Shown here: positions 9,241-17,069 of the stretch, in pieces | Position numbering within the stretch: the stretch's first letter is position 1 | Layout: every line of letters starts with the position of its first letter | Notes under the pieces: model-generated | Told to the model about the DNA's origin: nothing | The model's input: the letters and a program-made list of their open reading frames with translations, nothing else | Database searches by the model: none | Program-made: the position numbers and the translations under genes | DNA from: Aestuariirhabdus haliotis | Lineage (GTDB): Bacteria > Pseudomonadota > Gammaproteobacteria > Pseudomonadales > Aestuariirhabdaceae | Length of the DNA stretch: 64,000 bases | Direction: 5' to 3' | Assembly (NCBI RefSeq): GCF_023509475.1 | Contig: NZ_JAKSDZ010000001.1 | Span: 124,001 to 188,000, forward strand

Positions 9241-9610
9241 AACTCTACACTCCGCATCCGACATCAACCTGCAAGCAACCTCTCCGATTGCTCAGGCCGG
9301 TATGATTATTATTACGTCAGACCCCACCGCTATCCTGCAATGTGAATCTAAGCGCCATCCCCAGATGGCACCATGGTACGTATGAAACAGTTACTTAAAA
9401 AAGGTTGGTCAAAATACCACCAAGCAGGGGTTGGGAAAACCCTTTTTTGATATTGTAGGGCTTTTTCATTGATACAAGTCTCTTTTGGCTTGCGTTTTAT
9501 TTTAATTTTGTGACAACTTTGGTTGACAAGGCATGGCTGTCGCTTGATCTTCGCCGTTATCACTCAAATCCAGACCCCAATTATATTCATCGTCGACTGT
9601 CAGGAATACT
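9241..9610. other. Intergenic region without a credible gene (divergent promoters)
   Basis: A 370-base gap between divergently oriented genes, noticeably AT-richer in its right half. It contains a small inverted repeat (GCCATC at 9354-9359, GATGGC at 9364-9369) and a possible -35 TTGACA at 9523-9528 for the rightward gene, without a convincing -10. A GGGTT/AACCC pair followed by six T at about 9436-9453 is a weak hairpin. I see no RNA gene or convincing small coding region. Confidence 0.6.
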
Positions 9611-10222
9611 ATGAATAAGCGTCAGATCGCTGCCGACTTGGCGCTACTTGTGACTCGTGATTCCCAGCTAGCCAATGCGTTAGCCCAAGTCGGACCTCCG
9701 CCTCCTCGCAACAGACCGGCCGGCTTCGAGACCTTTTTGTCTACCATCGTCAGTCAACAAATATCCACTGAGGCGGCGCGCGCCATTCTGGGCCGGGTTA
9801 CCGCCCTGATGCCCGAGCTATCGGCACCGGCGCTACTAAAACTGAACAGCCAGGATTTGCGCGATGCCGGACTCTCTTTTCGGAAAATCGAATACGCTCA
9901 GGGGCTGGCAGCGGCCATCGTCAACGGCGAGTTCGATATCGATGCACTGGCCCAGCTCGATGATGCTGACGCCATTAAAGCCATCACCGCGCTCCGTGGT
10001 TTTGGTCGCTGGAGCGCCGAAATCTATCTGATGTTTTCCCTTAAACGCCGCGATATCTTTCCTGCCGACGACCTCGCACTGCTGATCGCTCTGGGGCGGC
10101 TGAAGCAGTTACCCGGCAAGCCTACACCCGCCCAGGCCCGAGAACTCACCACTCATTGGGCGCCAATGAGAACCACCGGTGCTTTGTTCCTCTGGCATTA
10201 CTACCGCGGAGCACCTACGTGA
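9611..10222 (+). CDS. DNA-3-methyladenine glycosylase (AlkA-like, HhH-GPD)
   Basis: Removes alkylated bases from DNA to begin base excision repair. The 203-residue protein has the helix-hairpin-helix motif LRGFGRWSAE (about 128-137) and the expected catalytic aspartate in FPADDLA (Asp154). The motif TFLSTIVSQQIST near residues 41-53 is typical of the family. It lacks the N-terminal domain of E. coli AlkA (282 residues), so it belongs to the short bacterial subgroup. It is convergent with modC. An Ada-like repair protein is encoded far away at 61.3-62.3 kb, and no shared control site is visible. Confidence 0.88.
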   Translation: MNKRQIAADLALLVTRDSQLANALAQVGPPPPRNRPAGFETFLSTIVSQQISTEAARAILGRVTALMPELSAPALLKLNSQDLRDAGLSFRKIEYAQGLAAAIVNGEFDIDALAQLDDADAIKAITALRGFGRWSAEIYLMFSLKRRDIFPADDLALLIALGRLKQLPGKPTPAQARELTTHWAPMRTTGALFLWHYYRGAPT

Positions 10223-10235
10223 TTGACCTGTGGCT

Positions 10236-10268
10236 GCCAGGGCATTCAAGCGATATTGGCGCCCTGGC
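10236..10268. terminator. Inverted repeat at the alkA-like/modC convergent end
   Basis: GCCAGGGC (10236-10243) pairs perfectly with GCCCTGGC (10261-10268) around a 17-base loop. It spans the modC stop codon region. There is no T-run on either side, so it is at best a weak or Rho-assisted terminator, or an mRNA 3'-end protecting hairpin. Confidence 0.45.
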
Positions 10269-11424
10269 CTGATTCCGACCGCGAAGCTTTCACAACGTTT
10301 TCGGTTTGGTACCGCGTATCGGGCATCAACCAGATACCTTCCGCCTCCAGGGTCATATAGAGCTGCTGGCCCAGTACTATGCCCCGGCGCTCAACCACAT
10401 GCGCCGGCAGCGTCAGATGAATCGGTGGCCGCTCCGGATCCCCGACACTCGTCATCAGTGCCACCATATCACCCAGAGCGAGCCGCTCCTGGACCACACC
10501 CACCACGGTATTTTCGCGCAGTTCCTGATCGGTGCGCGGAGTGTAAATCAGCACTCGCGAACGGGGGATCACCCAACTAACGGTACAGCCGACAGCAAAG
10601 TCTTGCTGTAAATCAGCGACCAGTTGAGAACCTCGCCAATCGATCAATGTATGCCCGGCCTCGACATCGTGCCTGATTACTCTGGCCCGAAAGATATTTC
10701 GATGCCCCACCAGACGCGCTACCTGAGCATCGGCTGGGCGCGCCATCAACTCCGCCGCACTACCTGACTGCAACACCCGGCCCTGGGCAAAAATGCACAA
10801 TCGATCAGCCAACATCAAGGCTTCTTCGACATCATGGGTGACCAACAGGGAAGGCACCGACAAACTGCTGCGTAACGCGGCCAGTTCGCGGTAGAGTTTT
10901 TCTCGGGTGACTCGGTCCACCGCCGCAAAAGGTTCATCTAGCAACAACAGGCGAGGGTTTCCAGCCAGCGCACGGGCCAGGGCGACCCGCTGCTGCTGCC
11001 CCCCGGACAACCGGTTTGGACAGCGCTGCTCCAAACCCGACATATTGACCCTTTCCAACCAGGCCATCGCCTGCGCGCGCCGCGCTTGTGCGGGCAGCTC
11101 CACCACAGCTTCCATCACATTCTCCAACGCACTGAGGTGGGGAAACAACGCATATTGCTGAAACACGACTCCAACCCCACGTTCACGGGTCGGTAGGCGG
11201 ACGCCTGCGGCGGAGTCTCGCCACAGGGCACCACCGCAACGGATCTGCCCCTGTACCGGCTTGCCCAACCCGGCAATAGCCCGCAACAGAGTCGATTTCC
11301 CACTCCCCGATGGTCCCACCACGGCCAGCATCTCCCCCGGGCGGCATTCCAGTTCAGCCTCGAGGGGAACCGGCGCCAATTGGCGAATCGAGACCTTCAG
11401 GCCTTTATCATCCTCGTGCACCAC
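10246..11424 (-). CDS. modC: Molybdate ABC transporter ATP-binding protein
   Basis: The ATPase subunit of the high-affinity molybdate importer. It has Walker A GPSGSGKST near residues 37-45, the signature LSGGQQQRVALARALA, and Walker B LLLLDEPFAAVD. The C-terminal third (about 280-392) is a TOBE/Mop-like domain expected to bind oxyanion. The length of 392 residues is normal. Its start overlaps the modB end by 17 bases, so the modABC order and coupling are typical. It lies about 5 kb from a molybdenum-dependent formate dehydrogenase, a likely consumer of the imported molybdate. Confidence 0.93.
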   Translation of the reverse strand: MVHEDDKGLKVSIRQLAPVPLEAELECRPGEMLAVVGPSGSGKSTLLRAIAGLGKPVQGQIRCGGALWRDSAAGVRLPTRERGVGVVFQQYALFPHLSALENVMEAVVELPAQARRAQAMAWLERVNMSGLEQRCPNRLSGGQQQRVALARALAGNPRLLLLDEPFAAVDRVTREKLYRELAALRSSLSVPSLLVTHDVEEALMLADRLCIFAQGRVLQSGSAAELMARPADAQVARLVGHRNIFRARVIRHDVEAGHTLIDWRGSQLVADLQQDFAVGCTVSWVIPRSRVLIYTPRTDQELRENTVVGVVQERLALGDMVALMTSVGDPERPPIHLTLPAHVVERRGIVLGQQLYMTLEAEGIWLMPDTRYQTENVVKASRSESGQGANIA

Positions 11425-12076
11425 GCCTCCTGTGCATACTCAGCAAGCTGATCGCCATGGCAATGAGGGCAACCCCTACCAAGGTGGCCGACATGATGCC
11501 CGCGCCTTGAGGGTCAAACATCTGGACCCGGTCGTAAATCGCAATGGAAAGGGTTTGAGTCTGCCCGGGAATGCTGCCACCCACCATCAGCACAACGCCA
11601 AACTCTCCCAATGTGTGGGCGAAGGTCATCACGGCGGCTGTGACCAAGCCGGGCCAAATCAGCGGTAATTCTATGCGCCAAAACATACGCCAACGGCTCA
11701 GTCCACAGCAGGCAGCCGCATCGAGAAGGGTGGGATCGATACGCTCGAACGCACGCTGCACCGGTTGCACGGCAAAGGGCAAGTTAACCAACAGAGAGGC
11801 CAGCAAGATCGCTTCAAAACTGAATGCCAAGGGTTTGGCAAACAGCCACTGATAGAACTCTCCCAACCAGGATTGCCCACCCATGGACACCAACAGGTAA
11901 TAACCCAAAACCGTAGGCGGTAATACCAGCGGAAGCGCCAGTGCCGCCTCCAGCCAGGCTTTACCCTTGATCCGGGTCATCGCCAGATAGCGGCCAATCA
12001 ATAATCCGACGGGTATCAGCAATACCAGCGTCCAGGTGGCCAGCTTTAGCGACAGGCCCAACGCCGTCCAATCCAT
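11408..12076 (-). CDS. modB: Molybdate ABC transporter permease
   Basis: The inner-membrane permease of the molybdate importer, 222 residues with about five to six transmembrane helices and the ATPase-contact loop LDAAACCGLSRWRMFWRIELP. The ATG at 12076 is preferred over a longer upstream frame because the hydrophobic N-terminus starts there, GAGG lies upstream, and this places the start 13 bases after the modA stop codon. Confidence 0.93.
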   Translation of the reverse strand: MDWTALGLSLKLATWTLVLLIPVGLLIGRYLAMTRIKGKAWLEAALALPLVLPPTVLGYYLLVSMGGQSWLGEFYQWLFAKPLAFSFEAILLASLLVNLPFAVQPVQRAFERIDPTLLDAAACCGLSRWRMFWRIELPLIWPGLVTAAVMTFAHTLGEFGVVLMVGGSIPGQTQTLSIAIYDRVQMFDPQGAGIMSATLVGVALIAMAISLLSMHRRRGARG

Positions 12077-12089
12077 AGTTACCCATTCC

Positions 12090-12905
12090 TCATTGGCTAA
12101 AGCCGTATTGGCGCAGTAAGGTCCGTGCTTCTGCCGTTTGCAGGTACGCAAAAAACTGCTGCGCATCCCGACCAGCATTACGGGTGAGTACCGCCCGCTG
12201 CTTCAAAGCTGTGTGCAAACTCGAGGGAACCAGAGCGTAATCACCCCGGGAAGCCACTTGCGGCGAGATTGCTAAAGAATAGGCAATAAGCCCGCCATCA
12301 GTTGAGCCACTCACCGCAAACTGGGCCGCCTGGGAAGCATTTTCTCCCAGTACCAGATTCGGTTGGATGGTTTTTTCTATGCCCAACTGTTGCAACACCT
12401 CCAGCGCCGCTCGGCCGTAGGGTGCATGGGCAGGATTGGCGATGGAGAAGCGTCCGATAGTCTGACGTTCAACAGCCTGGCGCAGATTTTCCACACCTTG
12501 CTTGGGGTCGAGGGGGGAGCCTTTGGGGGCAAAATAGGCCAGTCGGCCCAGATTATAGACAAAGCTATTGCCCTGGGTGAACTCCGCCGCTTCCAGCTCA
12601 CGCACATAAGATTCGTCGGCCGATAGCAAAATCTGGTAAGGGGCGCCCTGGCGAATTTGCCGGTAAAAATTACCGGACGAGCCGAACACCACCTGTACGG
12701 ACGAACCGCCCTGGGCATGGTACTGCTCAATCAAATCATCCAGGGCAAATTTGAGGCTCGAAGCAGCTGCAACCAGAGTGGTTTCGGCCCGCAGAGCAGT
12801 GCTCAGCATTAACAAAGACGCTAACAAGACGGAGCTCACAACCCTGACAGCAACCGAGGGTCTTCGGCCATTCAGTATCTTGACCTTCGAAGGCTTACTT
12901 CTCAT
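12090..12905 (-). CDS. modA: Periplasmic molybdate-binding protein
   Basis: Captures molybdate (and tungstate) in the periplasm for ModBC. The 271-residue precursor has a long Sec signal peptide with cleavage expected after STALRA. The mature N-terminus ETTLVAAASSLKFALDDL carries the conserved AASSL anion-binding loop, and SSGNFYRQI supplies a second ligand loop. It is the first gene of modABC. The 138-base upstream gap contains no convincing ModE operator, so regulation is uncertain. Confidence 0.93.
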   Translation of the reverse strand: MRSKPSKVKILNGRRPSVAVRVVSSVLLASLLMLSTALRAETTLVAAASSLKFALDDLIEQYHAQGGSSVQVVFGSSGNFYRQIRQGAPYQILLSADESYVRELEAAEFTQGNSFVYNLGRLAYFAPKGSPLDPKQGVENLRQAVERQTIGRFSIANPAHAPYGRAALEVLQQLGIEKTIQPNLVLGENASQAAQFAVSGSTDGGLIAYSLAISPQVASRGDYALVPSSLHTALKQRAVLTRNAGRDAQQFFAYLQTAEARTLLRQYGFSQ

Positions 12906-13043
12906 TCATACTGCTCCCTGCTGACCCCTACTGCCCCTTTGCCGCGGTGCATGGAACCATATCACAGCAGCAAAGGAAATAGCTTGAGCCCTTCGAGTAC
13001 AGTCCCCTTCACCCTCTTTTATCTTGCTAATAAAACGACATAA

Positions 13044-13766
13044 CTAGGGCTGTTGCCGGGTTGCCGCAATAACGATCTCGCGAACACAAAGGTGCTGTGG
13101 TTGCTGATAGGCATACAAGATTGCACCGGCAATATCCTCCGCGGCAATAACGCCCCCCATACCGGTTTTCCATTGTTCGTAGCCATCAATAATCTCTTGC
13201 GAGCTGGTGTGGGACAGCAGTTCGGTTTCAACGGCGCCCGGGGCAATAGTGATTACCCGCACGCTGTCGTCGGCGACTTCCTCACGCAGGTTTTCACTGA
13301 GTGCATGGACCGCAAATTTGGTGCCGCAATACGCTGCATGATTGGGGAAGGTCTTACGACCGGCAACGGAGCTGATATTAATGATCGTACCGCCCTTGCG
13401 TGCCTTCATGGCCGGCAACACCGCATGGATGCCGTTAAGCAACCCGATCACATTGGTATCGTACATGCGGCGCCACTCGTGTGGGTCCTGGGTATCTAGT
13501 GGCCCCAATAGCATACAACCGGCGTTGTTAATCAACAGGTCAACCCCTCCGAATTTCGTTTCCGCTTCAGCGATAGCGGCTTTCATTGACTCCGTGTCGC
13601 ACACATCAACCTGACGGCATAGCGTATCAGGCAACTGCAAGGCTTCCAGCCGGTCGACCCGGCGCGCCAGCAGCAACAAAGGATGCCCCGCCTTACTCAG
13701 TGCGATCGCAGTCGCCGCTCCGATGCCGGAACTCGCCCCGGTAATAACAACTAGTGGCTTGCTCAT
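13044..13766 (-). CDS. Short-chain dehydrogenase/reductase (SDR)
   Basis: A 240-residue classical SDR oxidoreductase with the cofactor motif TGASSGIG (residues 9-16), NNAG (80-83), Ser132/133, and the catalytic Tyr146-X3-Lys150 pair in YCGTK. Asp or Arg preference cannot be judged well, but RRVDRL after the second strand suggests NADP(H). The closest type is the YdfG-like serine/3-hydroxy acid dehydrogenase group; the substrate cannot be named from sequence. It is divergent from a LysR-family gene across a short AT-rich region with an inverted repeat, so it is probably that regulator's target. Confidence 0.88.
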   Translation of the reverse strand: MSKPLVVITGASSGIGAATAIALSKAGHPLLLLARRVDRLEALQLPDTLCRQVDVCDTESMKAAIAEAETKFGGVDLLINNAGCMLLGPLDTQDPHEWRRMYDTNVIGLLNGIHAVLPAMKARKGGTIINISSVAGRKTFPNHAAYCGTKFAVHALSENLREEVADDSVRVITIAPGAVETELLSHTSSQEIIDGYEQWKTGMGGVIAAEDIAGAILYAYQQPQHLCVREIVIAATRQQP

Positions 13767-13841
13767 ATCATCATCTCCTCTGTATTCGTTTTAACGGCGG
13801 TGTCATATCAACCAGCCCAGATTCGGCCATTGTAGAGCGTA

Positions 13842-13873
13842 GTTTGTTTTGATAAATATAATAAATACAAACT
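13842..13873. promoter_or_regulatory. Candidate LysR-type operator between SDR and LysR genes
   Basis: GTTTGT (13842-13847) and ACAAAC (13868-13873) form a perfect inverted repeat around an AT-rich 20-base centre containing TATAATAAAT. It lies 16 bases before the LysR gene start and about 75 bases before the SDR start, a normal position for autoregulation and divergent control. Confidence 0.55.
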
Positions 13874-13888
13874 CACTGTAAGGAATAA

Positions 13889-14797
13889 ATGAACAATCTA
13901 CACTGGAAAGGTATTCGTTCGTTTCTCGCTGTAGCTGACCATGGCAGCTTTACGGCGGCCGCCGAAGTCACGGGGCTATCGAAAGCCAATCTGAGCCAGC
14001 AAGTCTCGGAACTGGAGCAGTCCCTCGGGGTGCAGCTGCTGCACCGGACAACCCGCAGTTTGCGCCTGACCGATGCCGGTGAAGGCTATCGGCAGCGCTG
14101 TCTAGCAGCGGTTGCACAGCTTGACGATGCCCGCGAGTGGGTAACCGGCGCCAACGATGCACTCGAGGGAGAGATTCGTATGAACGCGGTTGGCGGGGTG
14201 ATCGGCGAGGAGTTAATCGCCCCCTTATTGATTGATTTCCAGCAACAATACCCATCGATTCGTATTCAACTCGACTTTAGTAGCCGCCGGGTCGACCTGA
14301 TGAACGACCCTTACGACCTGGTGATGCGCATGGGAGAGCTACCCGACTCGACGCTTATCGCACGCCACCTTTACAGCCTCAGTACCTGCTATGTTGCCAG
14401 TCCCGGCTTTATTGAACGTCATGGCATTATCCGCCACCCGGGCGATCTTAAATCCTTACCTCTGATCTATGGCAGCATTGCCCAATGGCAGTTTTTCTCC
14501 GAAGAGGAAACCTTCAACCTGGATATCAATCGGGGCTTTCGTATTCCAAATGGCCGGGTGATGCTAAAGGCGGCCTTGGCTGGGTTGGGAGTGAGCCGGT
14601 TAGCGGATGTCTATGTCCAGGCCGCCATCGAGCAAGGTAAGTTGGTTGAGGTGCTTCCCCAATGGCGTCAGCGGACCCCTTTGTCACTGCTCTGTCCGCC
14701 AGCCCGTTACCAACTGCAACGGGTCAGAATCCTGATGAACTGGCTGGTCGAACACTTTGAATCCCGCTATCTGAGTGCTCGACAAACCCTGGTTTAG
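13889..14797 (+). CDS. LysR family transcriptional regulator
   Basis: A 302-residue regulator with an N-terminal winged HTH (SFTAAAEVTGLSKANLSQQVSELE, about residues 20-43, written here in two parts: SFTAAAEVTG and LSKANLSQQV), and a substrate-binding periplasmic-like effector domain from about residue 90. It resembles the AaeR/DhcR-like group that often controls a divergently encoded oxidoreductase. AAGGA precedes the ATG. The divergent SDR gene and the inverted repeat between them make SDR control likely. The inducer is unknown. Confidence 0.88.
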   Translation: MNNLHWKGIRSFLAVADHGSFTAAAEVTGLSKANLSQQVSELEQSLGVQLLHRTTRSLRLTDAGEGYRQRCLAAVAQLDDAREWVTGANDALEGEIRMNAVGGVIGEELIAPLLIDFQQQYPSIRIQLDFSSRRVDLMNDPYDLVMRMGELPDSTLIARHLYSLSTCYVASPGFIERHGIIRHPGDLKSLPLIYGSIAQWQFFSEEETFNLDINRGFRIPNGRVMLKAALAGLGVSRLADVYVQAAIEQGKLVEVLPQWRQRTPLSLLCPPARYQLQRVRILMNWLVEHFESRYLSARQTLV

Positions 14798-14805
14798 CGC
14801 CCTGG

Positions 14806-15507
14806 TTAATCGATTCGCTCGAACACCAAATCCCAAACACCGTGTCCCAGTCGCTCGCCGCGTTTTTCAAACTTGGTCAGCGGCCTGTATTCCGGTCGCG
14901 GCGTATACTGCCGCTGACCCACGCTGTTACGGTAACCTTCGGCGGCTTCCATCACCTCCAGCATCTGCTCGGCATAGTTTTCCCAGTCGGTCGCCATATG
15001 GAATTCACCGCCAGGCACCAGTTTTTGGCGAATCTGCTGGACGAATTCAGGTTGCACCAAACGGCGCTTATGGTGGCGTTTCTTATGCCAGGGGTCGGGA
15101 AAAAACAGTTGCACCCGGGCCAGCGAAGCATCCGGGATGGACTGTTTGAGCACCTCGACGGCATCGTCGCAATACACCCTGAGGTTGCTAACACCTTCTT
15201 TTATAACCTCATTGAGCAAACTGCCCACCCCGGGGCGGTGCACTTCGATACCGATATAGTCCCGGGCCGGATCCTTCCTGGCCATCTCGAGCAGGGAGGT
15301 CCCCATGCCAAAACCGATCTCCAATACTCGAGGAGCATCGCGCCCGAAAACCTGTTGGGGATCGAGGACACCCTGTTCCCTGGTCAGGCCAAAACGAGGC
15401 AAGCCTTCATCCCAGCCTTTTTGCTGGCCGGTGGTCATGCGCCCCGCACGCAGCACAAAACTGCGAATACGGCGCGGATATTTAACGTTATTCAGCTCTT
15501 CACTCAT
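14806..15507 (-). CDS. trmB: tRNA (guanine-N7-)-methyltransferase TrmB
   Basis: Forms m7G46 in the tRNA variable loop using SAM. The 233-residue protein has the SAM motif [10 protein letters not shown], the acidic DYIGIEVH, and the highly diagnostic [16 protein letters not shown]. The start ATG overlaps the thiG stop codon as TAATG, showing translational coupling with thiG. It is convergent with the LysR gene, only 8 bases apart. Confidence 0.96.
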   Translation of the reverse strand: MSEELNNVKYPRRIRSFVLRAGRMTTGQQKGWDEGLPRFGLTREQGVLDPQQVFGRDAPRVLEIGFGMGTSLLEMARKDPARDYIGIEVHRPGVGSLLNEVIKEGVSNLRVYCDDAVEVLKQSIPDASLARVQLFFPDPWHKKRHHKRRLVQPEFVQQIRQKLVPGGEFHMATDWENYAEQMLEVMEAAEGYRNSVGQRQYTPRPEYRPLTKFEKRGERLGHGVWDLVFERID

Positions 15508-16292
15508 TAGAAAAAGGTGCCATCCAGAGGGGACGATGCCGAGGCGTATTGGCGCTTGGGCATGCGTCCAGCCAAATAGGCCTCGCGCCCGGCCTCGATC
15601 GCTTTACGCATCGCCGATGCCATCAGCACCGGATCACCGGCGTGGGCAATCGCCGTGTTCATTAACACCGCATCACAACCCAGCTCCATTGCAATAGCCG
15701 CATCAGAAGCGGTACCGACACCGGCGTCAACCAGCACTGGCACCTTGGCTTCCTCAAGGATAATACGCAGATTATAGGGGTTGCAGATGCCTAATCCGGT
15801 ACCAATCAGCCCGGCCAATGGCATCACCGCCACGCATCCGATCTCTTCCAACTGACGTGCCACCACGGGGTCATCGCTGGTATACACCATAACCTTGAAG
15901 CCATCGGCCACCAGCTTTTCAGCGGCTTTCAATGTTTCGGTGACATGGGGAAACAGGGTTTTCTGGTCCGCGAGCACCTCCAGTTTGACCAGGTCATGGC
16001 CATCCAGGAGCTCGCGCGCCAGACGGCAGGTACGTACCGCATCGTCGGCGGTATAGCAGCCGGCGGTGTTGGGCAGCAGGGTATAACGCTCCGGGGAGAT
16101 ACGGTCGAGCAGGTTAGGTTCATCGGGATTCTGGCCGATATTCGTACGACGGATAGCGACGGTGACAATATCGGCACCACTGGCTTCGATCGCCGCTGCG
16201 GTTTCATCCAGGTCCTTGTATTTGCCAGTACCGACCAGCAGTCGCGAATTATAGGTAGTGCCAGCAATCTCAAAAGGTTTGTCGTGTTGCAT
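15507..16292 (-). CDS. thiG: Thiazole synthase ThiG
   Basis: Builds the thiazole phosphate of thiamine from deoxyxylulose phosphate, dehydroglycine and ThiS thiocarboxylate. The 261-residue TIM-barrel protein has the Schiff-base lysine Lys103 in VKLEVLAD and phosphate loops [11 protein letters not shown] and [13 protein letters not shown]. It lies 61 bases downstream of thiS. The other thi genes (thiC, thiE, thiF, thiO/H) are not in the window. Confidence 0.96.
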   Translation of the reverse strand: MQHDKPFEIAGTTYNSRLLVGTGKYKDLDETAAAIEASGADIVTVAIRRTNIGQNPDEPNLLDRISPERYTLLPNTAGCYTADDAVRTCRLARELLDGHDLVKLEVLADQKTLFPHVTETLKAAEKLVADGFKVMVYTSDDPVVARQLEEIGCVAVMPLAGLIGTGLGICNPYNLRIILEEAKVPVLVDAGVGTASDAAIAMELGCDAVLMNTAIAHAGDPVLMASAMRKAIEAGREAYLAGRMPKRQYASASSPLDGTFF

Positions 16293-16353
16293 GGAGTCTT
16301 CTGTCCTGTCGCAATAAAAAGGTTTTTAAATCAGTGTGATCAATCTGGCGAAA

Positions 16354-16551
16354 TCAGCCTCCGCCGATGGCCCTGACAATCTCTACCCGGTCACCGGGCT
16401 GAAGTACCACATTCGGGTGCTCGCTGCGGGGCACTATCTCCAGATTCACCTCAACCGCAATGCGCCCGCCCATCTCGAGTTCTGTTACCAGGCTGGCGAT
16501 ACTACTGCCCTCTTGCAAACTGTAATGCTCTCCGTTTAGCTGGATCTGCAT
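16354..16551 (-). CDS. thiS: Sulphur carrier protein ThiS
   Basis: A 65-residue ubiquitin-like sulphur carrier ending in Gly-Gly-Gly (RAIGGG), whose C-terminal glycine is thiocarboxylated and passes sulphur to the thiazole ring. The ATG at 16551 gives the standard MQIQLNGE start and has GGAGAGGG just upstream. It overlaps the end of the DUF423 gene by 16 bases. No THI-box riboswitch is visible upstream. Confidence 0.94.
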   Translation of the reverse strand: MQIQLNGEHYSLQEGSSIASLVTELEMGGRIAVEVNLEIVPRSEHPNVVLQPGDRVEIVRAIGGG

Positions 16552-16934
16552 ACCCTCTCCTTCGTATTTATCCAGGCCGCTACCATCAGTGTTCCCCACC
16601 CCAGCATAAATGCGATTCCTCCGGTCGGGGTTAACCAGCCAGGAACCTCAATACCGAGCAAGAGTCTGAGGTAGATAGAACCACAAAACAGCAACAACCC
16701 TGCTCCAAAACCAAACGCCGCTGATAATAACCAGTTGCAGCTGCGCCAGTGCATTGCCAGGGAGGTCAGCACCAATGCCAGACTGTGGTAAAACTGATAC
16801 TGCGCCGCACTGTTGTAGGCTCGCTGGGAAGACAGCGACATCGCATCAAGACCATGGGCACCATAGGCCCCCAACATCACAGCAGTGAGGCCACCCAAGG
16901 CACCACAGCTCATTACCAGATTAATCGCACGCAT
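16536..16934 (-). CDS. DUF423 small membrane protein
   Basis: A 132-residue integral membrane protein with four hydrophobic segments. The N-terminal GALGGLTAVMLGAYGAHGL and the terminal MLGWGTLMVAAW match DUF423 (YwdK/YgdD-type), a family of unknown function. It overlaps thiS and is the first gene of a likely DUF423-thiS-thiG-trmB operon. Confidence 0.88.
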   Translation of the reverse strand: MRAINLVMSCGALGGLTAVMLGAYGAHGLDAMSLSSQRAYNSAAQYQFYHSLALVLTSLAMHWRSCNWLLSAAFGFGAGLLLFCGSIYLRLLLGIEVPGWLTPTGGIAFMLGWGTLMVAAWINTKERVCRSS

Positions 16935-17011
16935 TGCGTGGTCGAACTCCCTCGGTTGCCTGCATATTCGGGGGTGACATTATATCGGAGATTGCGCAAG
17001 CACCCCAGTCG

Positions 17012-17041
17012 TTGCGCATTCACAAGCGCCCCCTCTATGAT
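17012..17041 (+). promoter_or_regulatory. Sigma-70-like promoter for the formate dehydrogenase genes
   Basis: TTGCGC at 17012-17017 and TATGAT at 17036-17041 are separated by 18 bases. This places the start of transcription about 20 bases before the ATG at 17070, with AAGGGA as ribosome site. The -35 has four of six consensus bases and the -10 five of six. Confidence 0.5.
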
Positions 17042-17069
17042 ATGAACATCGGGTTAAGGGAACCTAGCC

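Noticed and set aside
8470-9345. A 291-codon plus-strand frame opposite the DUF1329 gene
   Set aside because: It is a frame shadow: the complementary strand encodes a signal peptide and a recognised domain, and the shadow has no family features.
9348-9563. A 71-codon minus-strand open frame in the 9.2-9.6 kb gap
   Set aside because: No ribosome site, AT-driven basic composition, and it overlaps divergent promoter DNA; it looks like chance.
12906-13043. Possible ModE operator upstream of modA
   Set aside because: Only a half-like GTTATGTCG element is seen on the minus strand; the partner half and spacing are missing.
16300-16353. Possible THI-box riboswitch or thiamine leader near thiS-thiG
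   Set aside because: No recognisable conserved TPP-binding sequence, and the operon starts with DUF423 with little leader.
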